NCBI GenBank assembly: GCA_004298015.1
Contig: SCSE01000082.1
Coordinates: 90,576 to 154,575, forward strand
DNA length: 64,000 bases
Source of the DNA: Rhodanobacter sp.
GTDB taxonomy: Bacteria; Pseudomonadota; Gammaproteobacteria; Xanthomonadales; Rhodanobacteraceae
Reading direction: 5' to 3'
Part shown: in pieces, positions 9,268 through 16,939 of the stretch
How the letters are laid out: each line of letters starts with the position of its first letter
Position numbering within the stretch: position 1 is the first letter of the stretch
The notes under the pieces: generated by a model
What the model saw: only the letters and a program-made list of their open reading frames with translations
Database searches by the model: none
What the model was told of the DNA's origin: nothing
Position numbers and translations under genes: made by a program

Positions 9268-10121
9268 GCGTAGGTTCCCTTCATGGTGGCGACGAACAGG
9301 TCGCTGATGGATGGTCGGCGGATTTCGCCCAGTGGTTCCAGCAGGTCGCGGCTGACACCGTCGAACAGGAAGATGCTCTTGCCGAACACCTGGCGTTCGT
9401 CGAGTGGTTTCAGCTGGCGCGCGGCATCGGCGTTGTCGGCGTTCACCATCACTTCGGCAAAACGCGCGCCGACCGCGTCCATATCGGCATCGAGTACGAT
9501 TTTCCCATCGCGGATGAACATCAGGTCGGTGAGAATGTGCTCGACTTCCTCGACCTGGTGGGTGGTGACCACGATCGTCTTGTTCTCATCGAAATAGTCC
9601 TCCAGCAGGTTCTGGTAGAACTGCTTGCGGTAGAGGATGTCCAGGCCCAGCGTCGGCTCATCGAGAATCAGCAGCTTGGCGTCTATCGCCATCACCAAAG
9701 CCAGGTGCAGTTGCACGATCATGCCCTTGGACATTTGCCTGACACGCTGGCCTGCCTGCAGCTTGGTACGGGCCAGAAACGCCTCGCACTTGCTGCGATC
9801 GAAGCGTGGGTGCACATGGGCCACGAAGTCGACGACTTCGCGGACGCGGATCCAGCGCGGCAGTACCGCCACATCGGCGATGAAGCACACCTCGCCCATC
9901 AGCTTGTCGCGCTGCTTGCGCGGGTCGAAGCCCAGCACATTCAGCTCGCCGCTGAAATCGGTCAGGCCCAGGACGGCTTTCAATGCCGTGGTCTTGCCGG
10001 CACCGTTGGGGCCGATCAGTCCGACGATCCGGCCAGGCGGGATCTGAAAGCTGACGTCGTCCAGCGCCAGTGAGGTCTTGTAGCGCTTGCTCAGGCCACT
10101 GGCCGTGATCACCGCACTCAT
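9264..10121 (-). CDS. ABC transporter ATP-binding protein
   Basis: A 285-residue ATPase. It has the Walker A GPNGAGKTTALKAV, the signature region VRQMSKGMIVQLHLALVMA (a weakened SKGM form of LSGGQ), the Walker B LLILDEPTLGLD and the switch His in VVTTHQVEEV. About 60 C-terminal residues beyond the nucleotide-binding domain are typical of drug/lipid-type exporters. It overlaps both the GntR regulator upstream and the permease downstream by 4 bases. This is the energy subunit of the YtrA-type transporter. Confidence 0.92.
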   Translation of the reverse strand: MSAVITASGLSKRYKTSLALDDVSFQIPPGRIVGLIGPNGAGKTTALKAVLGLTDFSGELNVLGFDPRKQRDKLMGEVCFIADVAVLPRWIRVREVVDFVAHVHPRFDRSKCEAFLARTKLQAGQRVRQMSKGMIVQLHLALVMAIDAKLLILDEPTLGLDILYRKQFYQNLLEDYFDENKTIVVTTHQVEEVEHILTDLMFIRDGKIVLDADMDAVGARFAEVMVNADNADAARQLKPLDERQVFGKSIFLFDGVSRDLLEPLGEIRRPSISDLFVATMKGTYA

Positions 10122-10507
10122 GATTGCTGCTCCTTGTTGGTGTCATCCCTTTCAGTGTGTGCTTCGCGCAGCAGTGTCTTGAGATCCAGCCCCAGCCGCT
10201 GCAGGCGGGCAAACACGACCGGCCATTCCTCGCGCAGGAAGCGCTCGCGTTCTGATTTCAGCAGCGCCTCGCGGGCGCCCTCGATGACAAACATGCCTAA
10301 TCCCCTCCGTTTCTCGACCATTTGCTGGTCGACCAGTTCCTGGTACGCCTTCGATACGGTCAGCGGATTGATCTGAAATTCCGCAGCCACCTGGCGCACC
10401 GACGGCAGTGGATCGCCCTCATTCAGGGCGCCATCCAGGATCATCGCCACCACGCGCTGCTGCAGCTGACGATAGATCGGGATGCTGTCGTTCCAGGTGA
10501 TGGTCAT
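10118..10507 (-). CDS. GntR-family transcriptional regulator, YtrA subfamily
   Basis: A 129-residue regulator with a GntR winged helix (SIPIYRQLQQRVVAMILDG, then DPLPSVRQVAAEFQINPLTVSKAYQEL and the wing VEKRRGLGMFVIEG). Only a short helical C-terminus follows, with no FadR or UbiC-like ligand domain, which defines the YtrA subfamily. Family members include Bacillus YtrA and xanthomonad HpaR1, which repress their own operons. The gene overlaps the ABC ATPase gene (4 bases) and lies 3 bases after the small membrane-protein gene. A palindrome over the operon promoter is the likely autoregulatory operator. Confidence 0.9.
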   Translation of the reverse strand: MTITWNDSIPIYRQLQQRVVAMILDGALNEGDPLPSVRQVAAEFQINPLTVSKAYQELVDQQMVEKRRGLGMFVIEGAREALLKSERERFLREEWPVVFARLQRLGLDLKTLLREAHTERDDTNKEQQS

Positions 10508-10510
10508 GAG

Positions 10511-10852
10511 TTATTCCTTGTTGGTGCGGCCGAACTTGTTGCCGAACGAATAGTAGGGCATGGCCAGTTGCGAGCCGATCAGGCTGAAGCCCTGGCGCGC
10601 GGTGGCGCGGTTCAAGCCACCGAGCAGCGGCAAGGTGACGATGCCTGCAACGCCGTCACTGACCAGCATGTCGGCGGCGCGCCACTCGTCAGCAGTCGGA
10701 TACACGTTGACCGGGGCCAGTTCAGTGACCTTGATGCCGTCGATCCGCTCGATCGCCTTCGACGGCGCCGAGGCGGAAAGATAGATCACGCCAAGATTGG
10801 CGCTGGTGAGCAGGGCCGCAGCGATGCCGATGAGGATTTTGCTGGCTTTCAT
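10511..10852 (-). CDS. Small membrane-anchored protein, first gene of the YtrA-type operon
   Basis: A 113-residue protein I do not recognise. An N-terminal hydrophobic helix (about residues 5-27, ILIGIAAALLTSANLGVIYL) could be an anchor or uncleaved signal. The rest is a small polar domain with DGIKVTELAPVNVYPTADEW and a C-terminal basic tail. AAAGGAG precedes the ATG, a strong ribosome site. It is the first gene after the operon promoter and is separated from the GntR gene by 3 bases, so it is probably an accessory of the regulator-ABC unit. Confidence 0.7.
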   Translation of the reverse strand: MKASKILIGIAAALLTSANLGVIYLSASAPSKAIERIDGIKVTELAPVNVYPTADEWRAADMLVSDGVAGIVTLPLLGGLNRATARQGFSLIGSQLAMPYYSFGNKFGRTNKE

Positions 10853-10882
10853 GGCAGACTCCTTTGGTGTTGTCGATTAGTG

Positions 10883-10922
10883 GTGTTGTAGTGAACTATA
10901 ACACTAAATTTTAAAGTGTCAA
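10883..10922 (-). promoter_or_regulatory. Promoter and YtrA-type operator of the ABC operon
   Basis: Read on the minus strand, TTGACA (10922-10917) and TATAGT (10900-10895) are separated by 16 bases, close to consensus sigma70 sites. A 22-base dyad (10904-10883) overlaps the -10 box. Its halves are GTGTTATAGT and ACTACAACAC, and 18 of 22 positions are symmetric. This matches the inverted GTGT..TAG/CTA..ACAC operators of YtrA-subfamily GntR repressors, so repression by blocking RNA polymerase is expected. The operon's first ATG is 31 bases downstream of the dyad. Confidence 0.8.
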
Positions 10923-11289
10923 TGAGTGCTGGGCCCGCGGAAGACATGACTGATGACCTATGCGTTGCGGCACTGCGCCCGGGCATCCGGGAAGCTGTCG
11001 GAGGTTGGATCGGCCGCTTTGCGAATCCGCCACGACCATCGAGCCCCGCCCCCATTCTCCATTGCGGTTGCAGCTCGCCGCAGGCGCCGGATGTCAAGCA
11101 TCGAGGCTGACAACCATCAATCAGCTTGGGTGACGATCACACCGCTATCGTGGGCGGCGCTCCGCCGGCAAAGGTGCTGAATGAAAAAGGCCAGCACGTC
11201 GGCTGGCCTTGCTACGGGGTGACGCACGGGTTGCGGCGACGCTGAGCGTAGCCAGTTGCGCACCCAGGTTGCTCAGTGCATGGCACTGT
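10923..11289. other. Intergenic stretch with a terminator, no gene seen
   Basis: About 370 bases between the azoR stop and the promoter of the ABC operon. The only clear element is the hairpin at 11184-11210. No open frame here has plausible coding character. Confidence 0.5.
11184..11210 (-). terminator. Rho-independent terminator of azoR
   Basis: On the minus strand AAGGCCAGC and GCTGGCCTT pair perfectly (9 bp, 6-base loop), followed by a run of five T. It lies about 80 bases after the azoR stop, facing the right way for that transcript. Confidence 0.75.
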
Positions 11290-11877
11290 TCATGCCGCGC
11301 GGCGGGCGACCACCGTTTCGATCACGCCATGGGCCGACTTCAATGCTGCTTCCCTGTGTTCGTCGCTGACGGCGAGGCCTTCGGCACGAACGAATTCCAA
11401 CTCGGGGATGCCGATGAACGCGAAGGCCGCGCGAAGGTACGGCTCCTGGAAGTCCATGGCCGCGGCGGTACTGTCCTTGCCGTAGAAGCCGCCGCGGCTG
11501 GAGGCGACGATCACCCGTTTCCCGCCCGCCAGGCCGACCGGGCCGGTAGCGGTGTAGCGGAAGGTCTTGCCGGCCACCAGGATACGGTCGATCCACGCCT
11601 TGAGCTGGCTGGAAATGGCAAAGTTGTACATCGGCGCCCCGATCACGATGACGTCGGCGGCGAGGAATTCTTCCAACATGCGGTTGCCCGCGATGGCGGC
11701 CGGGTCGGCAGCATCTGTCACTGGCGTCCAGTGCGGCAACGGTTCGGCGGCGAGGTCGCAGTGGCGGACGTCGAGGTCGGGCGTACGATGCGTGAGCCCC
11801 GCAACGATGCCGGCCGTAAGCTGGCGTGATACCGAGTGGCCGCCGAGGGCGCTGGAGTCGATATGCAACAGTTTCAT
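11290..11877 (-). CDS. azoR: FMN-dependent NADH-azoreductase (AzoR family)
   Basis: A 195-residue flavodoxin-like quinone/azo reductase. [20 protein letters not shown] contains the FMN phosphate-binding Ser cluster. The [18 protein letters not shown] block (about residues 94-111) and SSRGGFYG (about 138-145) form the flavin pocket. AzoR enzymes use NADH to reduce quinones and azo compounds by two electrons, giving protection from thiol and quinone stress. The start at 11877 gives the canonical MKLLH. An upstream 15-codon extension is not conserved in type. It diverges from a LysR gene 114 bases away, its probable regulator. Confidence 0.9.
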   Translation of the reverse strand: MKLLHIDSSALGGHSVSRQLTAGIVAGLTHRTPDLDVRHCDLAAEPLPHWTPVTDAADPAAIAGNRMLEEFLAADVIVIGAPMYNFAISSQLKAWIDRILVAGKTFRYTATGPVGLAGGKRVIVASSRGGFYGKDSTAAAMDFQEPYLRAAFAFIGIPELEFVRAEGLAVSDEHREAALKSAHGVIETVVARRAA

Positions 11878-11991
11878 GAGCGTGGGTCCTGAATCGAGCC
11901 GAATCGTCGGCGCCGGGATCACTATATGTTTTGAACAATGTGGTGATTAGATGGCAAAATCCGGATTTATCGTCTCTCAGGAGAAACAATC

Positions 11992-12969
11992 ATGGCGGTG
12001 TTGAGCGGAGCCTTGCATGATCTCAATGACCTCTATTTTTTCGCGGCGGTCGTCGAGCACGGCGGTTTCTCCGCGGCGGGACGCGCTTTGGGCGTGCCGA
12101 AGTCGCGCCTCAGCAAGCGCGTGGCGCAGTTGGAGGAGCGCCTTGGCGTGCGCCTGCTGCAGCGGACCACCCGGCGTTTCGTGGTTACCGAAGTCGGCGA
12201 GCGCTTCTACACGCACTGCCGGGCGGTACTGGAGCAGGCGCAGGCAGCCCAGGATGCGGTGGACGAACTGCGCGCCGAGCCGCGGGGCGTGGTGCGCCTG
12301 AGCTGTCCGGTTTCGCTGGTGCAGACGGTGCTGGCCTACCTGTTGCCGGATTTCATGGCGCAGTATCCGAAGATGCAGGTGCGTGTGGTGGCGAGCAATC
12401 GCCGGGTCGACGTGATCGGCGAAGGCTACGATCTGGCGATTCGCGTTCGCAGCAAGCTCGATGACGATGGCAACCTGATCATGCGCAGTTTCGGCCAGTC
12501 GCGTACCTTGCTGGTGGCCAGTCCCGCCTTGCTGGACCAGCAGCGGCGACCGGGTCATCCGGAAGAGTTGGCCACCTTGCCGGCGTTGTCGATGCTGGAG
12601 CATGAAGGCGTGCAGATATGGGAGTTGATCGGGGCGGCGGGGGAGAAGGTCAGCGTGGAAGTGCAGGCACGGTTGATCAGTGGCGATTTTGCGATCCTGC
12701 TGGAATCCGCCCGGCGCGGCATGGGGGTGGCGCTGCTGCCGGAATTCGTCTGTGCCTCTGCCATCGCACTGGGTGAGCTGGAGGTGGTACTGCCGGACTG
12801 GAGCGTGCCGGATGGCACCATGCATTTTGTCTACCCGAGCCGACGCGGGATGTTGCCGGGTGTGCGTGCGTTGGTGGATTTTCTTGCTGAACGCTTGCCG
12901 GAAACCACCTTGCTGAGGCATCGCCAGTGCAAGCAACGCAAGCTGGACGCGTTGCCACCGACAAGTTGA
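11992..12969 (+). CDS. LysR-family transcriptional regulator next to azoR
   Basis: A 325-residue LysR regulator. The winged HTH occupies residues about 8-65 (LNDLYFFAAVVEHGGFSAAGRALGVPKSRLSKRVAQLEERLGVRL, then RTTRRFVVTEVGERFY). The effector domain starts near residue 92 (GVVRLSCPVSLVQTVLA), resembling the CrgA-like subgroup whose members sense aromatics or quinones. AGGAGA precedes the ATG by 8 bases. Divergent from azoR, so it probably activates or represses the azoreductase. LysR-type T-N11-A half sites in the 114-base gap are plausible but not distinctive. Confidence 0.9.
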   Translation: MAVLSGALHDLNDLYFFAAVVEHGGFSAAGRALGVPKSRLSKRVAQLEERLGVRLLQRTTRRFVVTEVGERFYTHCRAVLEQAQAAQDAVDELRAEPRGVVRLSCPVSLVQTVLAYLLPDFMAQYPKMQVRVVASNRRVDVIGEGYDLAIRVRSKLDDDGNLIMRSFGQSRTLLVASPALLDQQRRPGHPEELATLPALSMLEHEGVQIWELIGAAGEKVSVEVQARLISGDFAILLESARRGMGVALLPEFVCASAIALGELEVVLPDWSVPDGTMHFVYPSRRGMLPGVRALVDFLAERLPETTLLRHRQCKQRKLDALPPTS

Positions 12970-13044
12970 TTTTCTTGTGATGATCGATCGGTTACGCTGC
13001 CATGGAAACAGACCACTTATGGACATCCATACGGCTGAACAATA

Positions 13045-14187
13045 ATGACGAAAAGCAAGTTGCCAAAAGTCGGTACCACCATCTTCAGTGTCATGAGCCA
13101 GCTGGCGGCGGAGCATCAGGCCATCAATCTTGGGCAGGGCTTTCCTGATTTCGAGCCACCTCAGGTGCTGCGCGATGCGCTGAGCCGGGCCATGAACGAC
13201 GGTCGCAACCAGTATGCGGCCATGGCAGGTACTGCAGCGCTGCGCGAGCAGATCGCGCTGAAGACCGAGCGTCTGTATGGGCACAAGGTCGATGTCGACA
13301 GCGAGATCACCGTTACCTCAGGCGCGACCGAGGCGCTTTTTGCCGCGATCGCGGCCATTGTGCATTCGGGCGAGGAGGTGATCGTGTTCGATCCGGCCTA
13401 CGACAGCTACCAGCCGGCGATCGAGCTGCAGGGCGCGCAGGCGGTACATATTGCGCTGCAGGCGCCGAGCTTCGCCGTCGACTGGCAGCGGGTGCGTGAT
13501 GCGGTCTCGCCCAGGACACGGATGATCCTGATCAACAGCCCGCACAATCCCACCGGTGCGGTCTTGTCAGTGGCCGATCTTGACGAGCTGGCCGCGATCG
13601 TGTGCGACACCGATATCGTGGTGCTCGCGGACGAGGTTTATGAGCATATGGTCTACGATGGCGCCGTTCATCAAAGCGTGCTGCGGCATGCGGAGCTTGC
13701 CGCCCGCAGCATCGTCATCTCGTCGTTCGGCAAGACCTATCACTGTACCGGCTGGAAAGTGGGTTATGCGGTGGCGCCCAGGGCGTTGTCCGTCGAGTTT
13801 CGCAAGGTGCATCAATATTTGACGTTCTGCACGTTTCATCCGGCGCAGGCGGCATTTGCCGAGGTGCTGGCCATCCATCCAGAGCACTATCTGCAGTTGT
13901 CGGCGTTCTACCAGGCCAAGCGCGATCGCTTTCGCACCCTGCTGGAACCGTCGCGCTTCAAGCTGCTGGATGTGGCCGGTGGTTACTTTCAACTGGTTGA
14001 CTATGCGGCGATCCGCGACGAAGACGATCTCGCCTTCAGCCGATGGCTGGTGGAGCAGGGTGGGGTGGCGGCGGTTCCGCTGACACCGTTTCATGAAAAG
14101 GCGCCCGGTACCCGGTTGCTGCGGCTGTGCTTCGCCAAGAGCGATGCCACCCTGGCGGCGGCAGCGGAACGGTTGTGCAAGTTGTGA
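13045..14187 (+). CDS. Methionine/glutamine-type aminotransferase (YbdL-like)
   Basis: A 380-residue fold-type I PLP aminotransferase. It is close in style to E. coli YbdL, with SKLPKVGTTIFSVMSQLA at the N-terminus, INLGQGFPDFEPP, the phosphate-binding SGATEAL, NSPHNPTGAV, the PLP-binding D-x-Y (ADEVYEHMVYD) and the Schiff-base lysine in SSFGKTYHCTGWKVGYA (about residue 235). YbdL prefers methionine, His and Phe as amino donors, and relatives use glutamine. Its stop overlaps the start of the next gene by 4 bases. That next gene is an omega-amidase homologue, so the pair should transaminate an amide-bearing amino acid and hydrolyse the resulting keto-acid amide. Confidence 0.9.
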   Translation: MTKSKLPKVGTTIFSVMSQLAAEHQAINLGQGFPDFEPPQVLRDALSRAMNDGRNQYAAMAGTAALREQIALKTERLYGHKVDVDSEITVTSGATEALFAAIAAIVHSGEEVIVFDPAYDSYQPAIELQGAQAVHIALQAPSFAVDWQRVRDAVSPRTRMILINSPHNPTGAVLSVADLDELAAIVCDTDIVVLADEVYEHMVYDGAVHQSVLRHAELAARSIVISSFGKTYHCTGWKVGYAVAPRALSVEFRKVHQYLTFCTFHPAQAAFAEVLAIHPEHYLQLSAFYQAKRDRFRTLLEPSRFKLLDVAGGYFQLVDYAAIRDEDDLAFSRWLVEQGGVAAVPLTPFHEKAPGTRLLRLCFAKSDATLAAAAERLCKL

Positions 14188-15005
14188 GCACCCCAGCGTC
14201 CCGCCTGCAGGCGCTGCAGGTATCACTGGTGCAGGGTGCGACGCGGTGGCACGACGCACCGGCCAATCGTGAGTACTACGGTGCGCTGGTGCGGCAGGGT
14301 GCGGGAAGCGACCTGATCGTACTGCCGGAAACTTTTTTGTCGGGCTTCAGCAACGACACCCGGGCCAGCGCCGAGGCGATGGACGGCGGGAGTGTGGCCT
14401 GGTTGCGGGCGCTGGCTGGCGAGGTGGGTGCGGTTATCTGCGGCAGTCTGGCGATTCGGGAAAACGGTACGGTCTACAACCGCCTGCTGTGGGTGCAGCC
14501 CGATGGCGGTTTCATGCAATACGACAAGCGGCATCTGTTTCGCATGGCCGGCGAACATACCCGTTATGGCAGCGGGGTCGAACGCCTGATTGTCGAGCTC
14601 AAGGGCTGGCGGGTCCTGCCGCAGGTTTGCTATGACCTGCGTTTTCCGGTGTGGCTGCGCAATCGACGCATGGCCGAAGCACGTGCCGGCATGGAGTACG
14701 ACCTGGCGTTGTTCGTGGCCAACTGGCCGGCAGCGCGGCGCCAGCCATGGCGGACCCTGCTGCGGGCACGGGCGATCGAAAACCTGAGCTACGTGATCGG
14801 GGTGAACCGGGTCGGCATGGACGGCAACGAGATTGCCTATGCGGGCGACAGCGCGGTGATCGATCCGGTCGGTGAACCGCTGCTCGAATGCGGTGCGCAG
14901 GAGCAGGTGGTGACGGTGCGTCTCGACCCGCAGCTGCTGCTGGCGCACCGGGAACGGTTTCCGGCATGGATGGATGCCGACGCGTTTTCACTCGATCCGG
15001 GCTGA
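14184..15005 (+). CDS. Omega-amidase-like C-N hydrolase (YafV/nitrilase superfamily)
   Basis: A 273-residue nitrilase-superfamily enzyme with its Glu-Lys-Cys triad visible: Glu in LPETFLSGF, Lys in YDKRHLFRMAGEH and Cys in QVCYDLRFPVW. The sequence is close to the YafV branch, which hydrolyses alpha-ketoglutaramate and alpha-ketosuccinamate. The GTG at 14184 (GTGA overlap with the stop of the aminotransferase) is chosen over the longer frame from 14127, because the extra 19 residues read as out-of-frame aminotransferase code. The overlap implies translational coupling and a shared pathway, of the glutamine transaminase/omega-amidase type. Confidence 0.88.
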   Translation: MSTPASRLQALQVSLVQGATRWHDAPANREYYGALVRQGAGSDLIVLPETFLSGFSNDTRASAEAMDGGSVAWLRALAGEVGAVICGSLAIRENGTVYNRLLWVQPDGGFMQYDKRHLFRMAGEHTRYGSGVERLIVELKGWRVLPQVCYDLRFPVWLRNRRMAEARAGMEYDLALFVANWPAARRQPWRTLLRARAIENLSYVIGVNRVGMDGNEIAYAGDSAVIDPVGEPLLECGAQEQVVTVRLDPQLLLAHRERFPAWMDADAFSLDPG

Positions 15006-15021
15006 CTGTCGCTTGCGGCGG

Positions 15022-15077
15022 AGCCTGTGCGCGGTATGGCTATTCGGGTCTCGCTGAAGAACATTCGCGCACAAGCT
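15022..15077. repeat. Decayed REP-like element
   Basis: AGCCTGTGCGCG (15022-15033) and CGCGCACAAGCT (15066-15077) pair at 11 of 12 positions plus one G-T. The right arm continues as a REP-type sequence (GCGCTCCTGC) resembling the element at 33291-33357. It lies between two convergent genes. Confidence 0.45.
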
Positions 15078-15112
15078 GCGCTCCTGCGGTGTATCTTTTC
15101 CGGCGTGCCCGG

Positions 15113-15460
15113 TCAGAGTATCGCCAGCACGGTTTCCGGTGGACGGCCTATCGCGGCCTTGCCGTTGGCGACCACGATCGGACGTTCGATCAGTTTCGGG
15201 TGAGCCGCCATCGCCGCAATCAGGGCAGCATCGTCGAGTGCGGGGTCAGACAGACCCAATGCGCGATACTCCGCTTCGCCGGTGCGCAGCAGTCCGCGCG
15301 CCGGCATACCCAGTTGCCTCAGCAATACCGCCAACTCGGCTTCGCTCGGTGGCTGGTCGAGGTAATGGATCACCTCGACGCTGCAGCCACGTGCTTCCAG
15401 CAGGGCCAGTGTGGCATGTGACTTGGAGCATCGATTGTTGTGATAGATACGCACTGTCAT
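15113..15460 (-). CDS. arsC: ArsC-family reductase (glutaredoxin-dependent arsenate reductase type)
   Basis: A 115-residue thioredoxin-fold protein of the ArsC family. The active-site loop reads IYHNNRCSKSHATL, with the nucleophilic Cys at about residue 11. Many ArsC proteins have Pro before the x-Cys (HNPxCSKS), and here it is Asn. The downstream IERPIVVANGKAAIGRPPE contains the conserved Arg (IERPI) that helps bind the oxyanion. It would use glutathione and glutaredoxin to reduce arsenate to arsenite. There is no arsR or arsenite pump nearby, so an intracellular reductase of different substrate (Spx/YffB-like) is possible. It follows rluB by 39 bases on the same strand. Confidence 0.82.
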   Translation of the reverse strand: MTVRIYHNNRCSKSHATLALLEARGCSVEVIHYLDQPPSEAELAVLLRQLGMPARGLLRTGEAEYRALGLSDPALDDAALIAAMAAHPKLIERPIVVANGKAAIGRPPETVLAIL

Positions 15461-15499
15461 CCCCTGCTGGGAGGCTGTCGGGTTTTCCGCATCGATGGC

Positions 15500-16939
15500 T
15501 TAGCGGTTTCCTGAGCGATTGCCACCACGGCCCGGTGGACGCCCACCCGCGGGTCTGCCCTGGCCCTGGCCCTGGCCTTGCGGCCGGGAGTTTCCTGGCG
15601 AACGGTTGCCACCCTGGCCTTGCGGACGAGCGGCCTGGCCCGGTCGGCCGGCAGGCGCGCGGTTGCCGTTGGCACCGCGTGATTCGCCGCCGTAGGGGCT
15701 GCCGCTACGCGTCCCCGATGGCTTGCCACCGGCGTTACGACGGTTGCTGTTATTGGTTGCCCCGGGACCGCCCCGGGGTGCGCCGGGGCGCGCTGTGCCG
15801 TCGCGGCTTTCGCCGGCAAACCAGGTGCGCACCGAGGGCAGTTCCTGGCCCGGTGCTACCCGCCGTCCCCGGCCTCCGCCGCTGCCGCGCTTTCCCGCAC
15901 CGGCACCGCCTTCGGGGCGCACCACGTTGCCGTTGACTTCGGCGCCAGGACGACGCCCCGGTTTGCGGCCACGCGTGGGTTCGTCACGGATACGATCATA
16001 AGCGCGCAGTTCACGTCCTTCGTCCTGAGCCCCGGTCCAGGCACCCGCGCTGCCGCGCTCGGGCCGATATTCGGTGACATGGCGATTGGCACGGCGTTGG
16101 TGCAGTACCGGACTCAAGGTCAATACGGGCTGCGGCATGCCCAGCCCGGTGGTCTGGCGCAATTGCTTGACGGCCTCCGGATCGAGTGCCTCGCAGTCGC
16201 CGCGGCGCAGTGCGCGCGGCAGCTCGATCTTGCCGTAGCGGATACGCTTGAGCCGGCTGACCAGAAAGCCCTGCGAGTCCCACAGGCGCCGAACTTCGCG
16301 ATTGCGACCCTCACGGATCACGACCCGGAACCAGCTGTGGCTGCCGCCGCGGCTGATCACCGCGATCTCGTCAAAGCGCGCCGGGCCGTCGTCGAGTACC
16401 ACGCCAGCCTTGAGTCTCTCGATGATTTCGTCCGGTACCTCGCCGTGTACGCGGCACAGGTATTCGCGTTCCAGACCGCTCTTGGGGTGCATCAGCGCGT
16501 TGGCCAGCTCGCCATCGGTGGTGAGCAGAAGCAGACCGGTGGTGTTGATGTCCAGTCGGCCGACGGCAACCCAGCGTGCACCCTTGAGGTGCGGCAACTG
16601 CTCGAACACAGTAGGGCGACCCTCCGGGTCGTCACGGGTGGTGAGCACGCCCTCGGGCTTGTGGTAGACCAGCACCTCGGTGTCGTCGCGACTGTCGGTA
16701 GCGACCACGAACTGCTTGCCATCGAGCACCACGCGGTCGCCGGCATGCACGCTGGTGCCGATTTCAGCCGGTGTACCGTTCAGTTCGATTTCGCCGGAGT
16801 GGATGCGCTGTTCCAGCATGCGGCGGGAGCCGAGGCCGGCGTTGGCCAGTACCTTGTGCAGGCGCTCTTCGAGCGCCGCTTCGGTTTCGCTGCGTGGTTC
16901 GCGTTTGAGGGACAGAACGGTTTTTTGCGGCGCAGTCAT
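15500..16939 (-). CDS. rluB: 23S rRNA pseudouridine synthase RluB with long low-complexity tail
   Basis: A 479-residue enzyme that makes pseudouridine 2605 in 23S rRNA. An S4 RNA-binding domain comes first (ERLHKVLANAGLGSRRMLEQRI, about residues 26-85). The RsuA-type catalytic core follows, with the catalytic Asp in GRLDINTTGLLLLTTDGEL, then REGRNREVRRLWDSQG. From about residue 290 onward the protein is Gly/Arg/Pro/Gln-rich and repetitive (for example GQGQGQGRPAGGRPPGRGG), probably disordered and RNA-binding. Its ATG overlaps the scpB stop, placing it at the end of a scpA-scpB-rluB operon, an arrangement known in many Proteobacteria. Confidence 0.94.
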   Translation of the reverse strand: MTAPQKTVLSLKREPRSETEAALEERLHKVLANAGLGSRRMLEQRIHSGEIELNGTPAEIGTSVHAGDRVVLDGKQFVVATDSRDDTEVLVYHKPEGVLTTRDDPEGRPTVFEQLPHLKGARWVAVGRLDINTTGLLLLTTDGELANALMHPKSGLEREYLCRVHGEVPDEIIERLKAGVVLDDGPARFDEIAVISRGGSHSWFRVVIREGRNREVRRLWDSQGFLVSRLKRIRYGKIELPRALRRGDCEALDPEAVKQLRQTTGLGMPQPVLTLSPVLHQRRANRHVTEYRPERGSAGAWTGAQDEGRELRAYDRIRDEPTRGRKPGRRPGAEVNGNVVRPEGGAGAGKRGSGGGRGRRVAPGQELPSVRTWFAGESRDGTARPGAPRGGPGATNNSNRRNAGGKPSGTRSGSPYGGESRGANGNRAPAGRPGQAARPQGQGGNRSPGNSRPQGQGQGQGRPAGGRPPGRGGNRSGNR

